Of a stretch of 64,000 nucleotides of DNA, positions 59,676-64,000 are shown piece after piece. The position numbers and the translations under genes are program-made. The notes below the pieces were generated by a model. It ran no database searches. It saw nothing but the letters and a program-made list of their open reading frames with translations, and was not told the origin of the DNA. Each line of letters starts with the position of its first letter. The first letter of the stretch is position 1. Source of the DNA: Saccharothrix syringae (GTDB lineage: Bacteria > Actinomycetota > Actinomycetes > Mycobacteriales > Pseudonocardiaceae); the NCBI RefSeq assembly GCF_009498035.1, contig NZ_CP034550.1, forward strand, positions 10,354,001 to 10,418,000, read 5' to 3'.

Positions 59676-60124
59676 TCGAGGTCGTCGAAACCCCGGTGGC
59701 CGGCCACCAGGCCGCCGGCCTGCGCGGTGCCGCCCGCGTCGCCTACGACCGCTTCCTGGACGAGCTGTCGCACAGCGGCTGCGCGGCCCTCGGCTACCGG
59801 GTGACGGGCCCGGAGCCCCTGCCCCGGCTGTGCGTCAAGCACCTGCGCGGCACCGACCGCGTGGTCGTCGCCTTCCCCTCCCCGCGCACCGCGTGGATCC
59901 TCCTGGTCGGCCCGCACGACGACGACCCGGGCCGCGACCTCTACGAAGCCCTCTACGAACTGGCCGGCGTCCGCCCGCGCCTGGACGAGCGGCGCACCAA
60001 ACCCCCCTGCTGCCGCGCCGCCTCCCCGTTCCCCGCCACTCCCCCGCTGGCCGACAGCGACCTGGTCGACGACCTGGTCGCCCGCGCCCGCTCCCTGGCC
60101 AAATCCCGCCGCCGCCTCCCCTGA
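59672..60124 (+). CDS. RelE/ParE-like toxin candidate, start uncertain
   Basis: 150 residues if translation begins at CTG 59672 (overlapping the previous stop as CTGA), or 142 from GTG 59696. The CTG start keeps the strand IEVVETPVAG that a RelE-like fold needs. The core (ARVAYDRFLDELSHSG ... VKHLRGTDRVVVAFPSPRTAWILLVGPHDDD) matches the RelE/ParE pattern of a helix pair followed by strands. A Pro-rich and basic tail is added. No ATG exists in frame near the start. Toxin activity is inferred. Confidence 0.6.
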   Translation: MIEVVETPVAGHQAAGLRGAARVAYDRFLDELSHSGCAALGYRVTGPEPLPRLCVKHLRGTDRVVVAFPSPRTAWILLVGPHDDDPGRDLYEALYELAGVRPRLDERRTKPPCCRAASPFPATPPLADSDLVDDLVARARSLAKSRRRLP

Positions 60125-60130
60125 CCCCCG

Positions 60131-60262
60131 CGTGTCCTCCACTCGGACACCGCGTGTCCTCCACTCAGGCCGGGCGTGTCATGCCTTCAGCACCCGCGAG
60201 TCGAACCTCCAGCACCCTCGTGTCGAACGTTCAGACCCCCCGAGTTCGACGTTCGCGGCGAA
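60131..60262. repeat. Array B: 6 degenerate tandem units of exactly 22 bp
   Basis: Same family as array A: units start at 60131, 60153, 60175, 60197, 60219 and 60241, each with CGWGTC (last CGAGTT), a variable word (CTC, CTC, ATG, GAA, GAA, CGA) and the invariant C. The first unit differs by only two bases from units 10-11 of array A. The last unit decays at its end. The array begins 6 bases after the toxin-like stop. Confidence 0.88.
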
Positions 60263-60280
60263 CGCGCAGCGACCCGGGCA

Positions 60281-60315
60281 CCCGGTCCGGGGCACCAGCA
60301 GCACCCCGGACCGGG
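60281..60315 (-). terminator. Terminator of the secreted-protein gene
   Basis: CCCGGTCCGGGG (60281-60292) pairs with CCCCGGACCGGG (60304-60315), 11-base loop. It lies 9 bases after the minus-strand stop at 60325. Array B starts 18 bases beyond it. Confidence 0.8.
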
Positions 60316-60324
60316 CCACCCCCG

Positions 60325-61056
60325 TCAGCCGGTGACCGCGAGGTGCCCGTCGACGGGCACCGGCCGCGGCGCCTTGCCGGGCGCGGGCGCCGCGGCGGGC
60401 GGGGTCGTCGTGCTCGTCGGCCGGGCGGCCGGCGGCTCCTGCGGCGCGCTCGGCACGGGCTCGGTCACGGCCGCGGCCTTCGCGCACGTGGCGGACGCGA
60501 TCTCGATCCGCTGGAGCCCCGGCACCTCGATCGCCACCGCGACCACGGTGAGCGACCCGTCGGCGCCGCGCCGCTGCTCGTTCAGCGTCACGGACGCCAC
60601 CCCGGGCACCCGCACCCCGGTGTTGGCACCGGGGTTCAGCTCCAGGGAGGTGTCGCCGAGCTTCGCGCCCGCGAGCGTGACGCCGCCCTCCCCGTTCTCG
60701 CACGACGCGCTGATCACCCGCGCGGACAGGTCCACGGGCAGCCGCACGACGCCGAGCCGGGCGCTGAGGTCGGCCACGCCCGCCCTCGCCCGCCCCGCGT
60801 CGACCTCGGCGTTGAGGGCACCGGCGGTCAGCACGGGCACGGGCCCCTCGGGCAGCGAGACCCGGGCCACCGAGGTCTGCCGGAACCCCTCGGCACCGCC
60901 CAGCGAGGCCAGCGGCCCGACGGTGAGGACCCCGGACGCGGACAGCGCGGTGGCCGACCCGCCCGGGGCCTTCGCCGCCGCCGAGGCGACCGGCGCCGCG
61001 GGGACGCCGACGAGGAACGCGCACAACACCGCCGCGGCGGTCTTCCGACAGGACAC
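60325..61056 (-). CDS. Secreted choice-of-anchor-type protein ending in LAVTG
   Basis: 243 residues from the GTG at 61056, 6 bases after GAGGGA. Signal peptide about 1-28 (AAAVLCAFLVGVPAAPVASA). The body (about 35-195) is strand-rich with alternating small residues (SASGVLTVGPLASLGG, SARVISASCENGEGG), resembling choice-of-anchor P-type domains. A Pro/Thr/Ala linker follows, and the last residues are HLAVTG. LAxTG is a class-E sortase motif, but no hydrophobic tail follows. Two cysteines could pair. Confidence 0.7.
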   Translation of the reverse strand: MSCRKTAAAVLCAFLVGVPAAPVASAAAKAPGGSATALSASGVLTVGPLASLGGAEGFRQTSVARVSLPEGPVPVLTAGALNAEVDAGRARAGVADLSARLGVVRLPVDLSARVISASCENGEGGVTLAGAKLGDTSLELNPGANTGVRVPGVASVTLNEQRRGADGSLTVVAVAIEVPGLQRIEIASATCAKAAAVTEPVPSAPQEPPAARPTSTTTPPAAAPAPGKAPRPVPVDGHLAVTG

Positions 61057-61076
61057 GGTCTTCCCTCTCTGGGGCG

Positions 61077-61847
61077 TCACTTGACGATCACCACGGTGCC
61101 GAGCGGCAGGGTGAGGAGGAGGTCCAGCGCGTCGTCCGGCACCCGGACGCACCCGTCGCTGGTGGCGGTGCCGAACGGCGTGTCGTCCGGCCAGCCGTGC
61201 AGCGCCACGGTGCCGGGGCCGCCGCCGAACGTCTCGTGCGTGTCGGAGTGGGCGCCCAGGGGCAGCACGTAGGGGCTGAACGTGGTCACGGTCTCCTTGA
61301 TGGAGGCCATGATGTAGGTGCGCCCGGTCGGCGTGGGGTGCTCGGCGGAGCCGGTGCCGACCGTCCACTGCCCGATCGACCGCCCCCGCTCCACCACCTC
61401 CATCCGGAACGCGGCCAGGTCGACGGTGACCAGGTAGTCGTTCTCGGCGCGCTCGAAGTCGTCACCGCCGGTGTGCACCCAGCCCGTGGAGCGGTTGGGG
61501 CGGGACGGCAGCAGCACCTGCGACCACCCGTCCTCGCGGGTGATCTCCGGGACCCACGTGGGCGAGCCGAGCTGGGTGGCGGGGAGCCTGGCGACGGCCC
61601 GGCCGCCGGGCGCCTCGTAGACCACGACGTCGTCCTCGGGCCGCAGCACCTGCCCCGCGGTCGGCGCGGTCTCGTGGTCCTGCGGCAGGGAGTCGATCTT
61701 CGCGAAGGTGGTCGCCTCGGGCAGCGCCGCGAACGACTGCCCGTCCACGGCGACGGGTCTGGCCCGGGGTTCGACGGTGGTGCCGCCGCACGCGGCGAGG
61801 GTTGCGGTGATCGCCGCGCACAGGGCGACCACGAAGGCACGGGACAT
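61077..61847 (-). CDS. L,D-transpeptidase lipoprotein (YkuD domain)
   Basis: 256 residues. Lipoprotein signal with lipobox LAAC, lipidated Cys20. The YkuD domain (about 140-256) has His217 and the catalytic Cys233 in TSDGCVRV. This domain makes 3-3 (or 4-3) peptide cross-links in the cell wall. A Pro/Thr-poor linker and an SH3-like region (VVVYEAPGGRAVARLPATQLGS) precede it. It is 21 bases upstream of the secreted protein gene, likely the same operon. Confidence 0.9.
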   Translation of the reverse strand: MSRAFVVALCAAITATLAACGGTTVEPRARPVAVDGQSFAALPEATTFAKIDSLPQDHETAPTAGQVLRPEDDVVVYEAPGGRAVARLPATQLGSPTWVPEITREDGWSQVLLPSRPNRSTGWVHTGGDDFERAENDYLVTVDLAAFRMEVVERGRSIGQWTVGTGSAEHPTPTGRTYIMASIKETVTTFSPYVLPLGAHSDTHETFGGGPGTVALHGWPDDTPFGTATSDGCVRVPDDALDLLLTLPLGTVVIVK

Positions 61848-62057
61848 GGGGGTTGTTCGATCCTTCTGCCGGGAGAAGCGGGCGAAGGCGCGGCGGTGCC
61901 CTCCGGACAGCGGTGCGCGGGTTCGCCGGTTCTCGGCGCCGCGACCAGCGGAAACCTATCTACCCCCCGGTAGCGTCGGCAAGAGGAGTAGCGGTTCTTC
62001 ACCTGGATACCGCAGCGCGCGTTACTCCTGGCAGCGGAGCGTGACCGGACAAGCGAG

Positions 62058-62090
62058 AAGGCCCCCGGAGCGAGGAGCTCCGGGGGCCTT
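62058..62090 (-). terminator. Terminator of rpoC
   Basis: A 14-bp stem (62058-62071 with 62077-62090), 5-base loop, 14 bases beyond the rpoC stop. Confidence 0.85.
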
Positions 62091-62104
62091 CCCAGCTACT
62101 GGCT

Positions 62105-64000
62105 TCAGCGGTAGTCGCGGCCGAAGTCGTAGTCGTCCAGCGGGACCGCGGCACCGGTGCCCGTGCCGAAGACGTCCGGCGTGTAGTAGCCGTCGTCGTA
62201 GCTCGGGATCGCGTACGCCGCCGCACGCGCCTCCTCGGTCGGCTGCACCTGGATGTTCCGGTACCGGTTGATGCCGGTGCCGGCCGGGATCAGCTTGCCG
62301 ATGATCACGTTCTCCTTCAGGCCGATCAGCTTGTCCGACCGGCCGTTGATGGCGGCGTCGGTCAGCACGCGCGTCGTCTCCTGGAAGGAGGCCGCGGACA
62401 GCCACGAGTCGGTCGCGAGCGACGCCTTCGTGATGCCCATCAGCACCGGGCGGCCGGCCGCGGGCTCGCCGCCCTCGGCCACCACGGCCCGGTTGCCCGA
62501 CTCGAACTCCGCGCGCTCGACCAGCGAGCCCGGCAGGAACTCGGTCGCACCCGAGTCGATGATCGTCACCCGGCGCAGCATCTGCCGGACGATGACCTCG
62601 ATGTGCTTGTCGTGGATCGCCACGCCCTGGGCCCGGTAGACCTTCTGGACCTCCTGCACCAGGTGCAGCTGGGCCTCGCGCGGACCCATGACGCGCAGCA
62701 CCTCGTGCGGGTCGGGCGTGCCCTCCAGCAGCTGCTGGCCGACGTGCACGTGGTCGCCGTCCTGCAGCGGGCCGGTCGGGGTGTTGGCCAGGCGCTGGCG
62801 CTTCGACAGCTTGTCGAAGACGATCTCCTCGGACCCGTCGTCCGGGATGAGGGTGATCTTCCAGAACCGGTCGCCGTCCTCGATGCGCACCCGGCCGTCG
62901 ACGTCCGCGATGGGCGCCTTGCCCTTGGGCACGCGGGCCTCGAACAGCTCCTGGACACGGGGCAGACCGGTGGTGATGTCGTCACCGGCCACACCGCCCT
63001 GGTGGAAGGTGCGCATGGTCAGCTGCGTGCCGGGCTCACCGATCGACTGGGCGGCCACGATGCCCACGGCCTCGCCGACGTCGACCAGCTTGCCGGTCGC
63101 CATCGAGCGGCCGTAGCAGGACGCGCACACGCCGACCGCCGACTCGCAGGTCAGCACCGAGCGCACCTTCACCCGGACCACGCCCGCCTCGACGAGCGTC
63201 GCCAGGGCCGGGTCGCCCAGGTCGTCGCCGCGGTTGAGCACCACGTTGCCGTTGGCGTCGGTGATGTCCTCGGCGATGGTCCGCGCGTAGACCGAGGTCT
63301 GCGCGAACTCGTGCAGGACCACCTTGTCGCCCAGGCGCTCGCCCACGGTCATGTTCACGCCGCGGGTGGTGCCGCAGTCGATCTCGCGGATGATCACGTC
63401 CTGCGAGACGTCCACCAGACGACGGGTCAGGTAACCCGAGTCGGCGGTGCGCAGCGCGGTGTCGGCCAGGCCCTTGCGGGCACCGTGCGTGGCGATGAAG
63501 TACTCCAGCACCGACAGGCCCTCGCGGAACGAGTTCTTGATCGGCCGCGGGATGTACTCGCCCTTCGGGTTGGTCACCAGGCCGCGCATGCCGGCCAGCG
63601 ACCGCACCTGGGTCATGTTGCCCGCCGCCCCGGACTTCACGATCATGCGGATCGAGTTGTCCTCGGGGAAGTTGGCCTCCATGACCTCGGCGACCTCTTC
63701 GGTGGCCTTGGTCCACACCTTGACCAGCTCGTTGTTGCGCTCCGCGTAGGAGAGCTGACCGCGCTGGTAGCGCTTCTCGACCGCGTCCGCCAGCTTCTCG
63801 TACTCGTCGAGGATGCCCTGCTTGGCCTCCGGCACGAGCACGTCGGAGATCGCGACGGTCACGCCCGACCGGGTGGCCCAGTAGAAGCCGGCGTCCTTCA
63901 GCTTGTCCAGCGTCCGGGCGACGGTGACCATCGGGTACCGCTCGGCGAGGTCGTTGATGATCGTGGCCTGCCGCTTCTTCGGCATGACCTCGTTGATGAA
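62105..64000 (-). CDS. rpoC: RNA polymerase beta' subunit, C-terminal 631 residues (gene cut by the window edge)
   Basis: The frame is open to base 64000, so the start lies beyond the window. Visible: the bridge-helix/trigger-loop region ([73 protein letters not shown] pattern is seen in order), the four-cysteine zinc site (CGTTRG ... [14 protein letters not shown]), and the C-terminal jaw/clamp strands. The final residues are YDFGRDYR. The trigger-loop motifs are intact. It is followed by a terminator and then the accessory genes, before rpsL. Confidence 0.96.
   Translation of the reverse strand, partial: FINEVMPKKRQATIINDLAERYPMVTVARTLDKLKDAGFYWATRSGVTVAISDVLVPEAKQGILDEYEKLADAVEKRYQRGQLSYAERNNELVKVWTKATEEVAEVMEANFPEDNSIRMIVKSGAAGNMTQVRSLAGMRGLVTNPKGEYIPRPIKNSFREGLSVLEYFIATHGARKGLADTALRTADSGYLTRRLVDVSQDVIIREIDCGTTRGVNMTVGERLGDKVVLHEFAQTSVYARTIAEDITDANGNVVLNRGDDLGDPALATLVEAGVVRVKVRSVLTCESAVGVCASCYGRSMATGKLVDVGEAVGIVAAQSIGEPGTQLTMRTFHQGGVAGDDITTGLPRVQELFEARVPKGKAPIADVDGRVRIEDGDRFWKITLIPDDGSEEIVFDKLSKRQRLANTPTGPLQDGDHVHVGQQLLEGTPDPHEVLRVMGPREAQLHLVQEVQKVYRAQGVAIHDKHIEVIVRQMLRRVTIIDSGATEFLPGSLVERAEFESGNRAVVAEGGEPAAGRPVLMGITKASLATDSWLSAASFQETTRVLTDAAINGRSDKLIGLKENVIIGKLIPAGTGINRYRNIQVQPTEEARAAAYAIPSYDDGYYTPDVFGTGTGAAVPLDDYDFGRDYR

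Noticed and set aside
60325..61056. Sortase substrate with full sorting signal
   Set aside because: LAVTG is the very end; the next bases form a terminator and no frame gives a hydrophobic tail with basic end.

Overview
The window is high-GC actinobacterial chromosome. GTG starts are common, the mycosin, EccB/C/D/E and WXG100 families are present, and the ribosomal gene order around a type VII secretion locus matches that of Mycobacterium. The long proline/glycine-rich T7SS proteins, three AfsR-type regulators and an EccE-bearing ESX-4-type locus suggest a filamentous member of the Pseudonocardiales (Saccharothrix, Actinosynnema or Lentzea-like). The genus is an inference from style, not from a search.

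Layout, left to right. (1) 1-1155 (-): the start of an unknown T7SS-like gene, an EspC/WXG100-like gene and a one-helix protein with a TatA-like N-terminus, all downstream of glmM. (2) 1171-3615 (-): the rplM-rpsI-glmM cluster, with a consensus promoter at 3743-3771 and an intrinsic terminator between rpsI and glmM. (3) 4125-30937: an ESX-4-type type VII secretion locus. It carries two WXG100 genes, a small unknown gene, an Hsp70-like/T7SS-associated membrane fusion protein, three tandem SARP/STAND/TPR regulators, an insertion (zinc protein, broken XRE regulator, PPC/DUF296 gene), then eccC, eccD, mycP, two substrate-like genes, eccB, eccE and a small gene translationally coupled to eccE. (4) 31183-32742 (+): a secreted subtilase with a P domain. 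(5) 33019-41459 (-): truA, rplQ, rpoA, rpsD, rpsK, rpsM, rpmJ, infA, a DUF1707 membrane protein, map, adk and secY. (6) 41813-43159: a LysE-type exporter plus a 0.7-kb gene-free stretch packed with three different repeat structures. (7) 43160-52788 (-): the spc and S10 operons, rplO back to rpsJ. (8) 53118-57498 (-): tuf, fusA, rpsG, rpsL (str operon). (9) 57936-61847: accessory genes (APH-fold kinase, zinc-ribbon protein, a toxin-antitoxin-like pair, a secreted anchor protein, an L,D-transpeptidase lipoprotein). (10) 62105-64000 (-): the 3' part of rpoC.

How it works together: the minus strand carries the core translation/transcription superoperon from rpoC to glmM. It is interrupted between truA and rplM by the secretion locus, as it is for ESX-4 in M. 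tuberculosis. EccB/C/D/E form the membrane machine, MycP is its protease, the WXG100 pair and the 26-kb substrate-like pair are likely cargo, and the Hsp70-like fusion is a probable accessory factor. The three SARP-type ATPase regulators are embedded between eccC and the esx genes and are candidates for its control.

The most unusual signals are two arrays of degenerate repeats with an exact 22-bp period (13 units at 42812-43097, 6 units at 60131-60262). Each begins 11-18 bp beyond the terminator of a minus-strand gene and lies in the same orientation relative to it. Others are a nested inverted-repeat element at 42646-42748, the Hsp70/T7SS fusion, the SARP triplet, and a toxin-antitoxin-like operon whose promoter is wrapped in an 11-bp inverted repeat.
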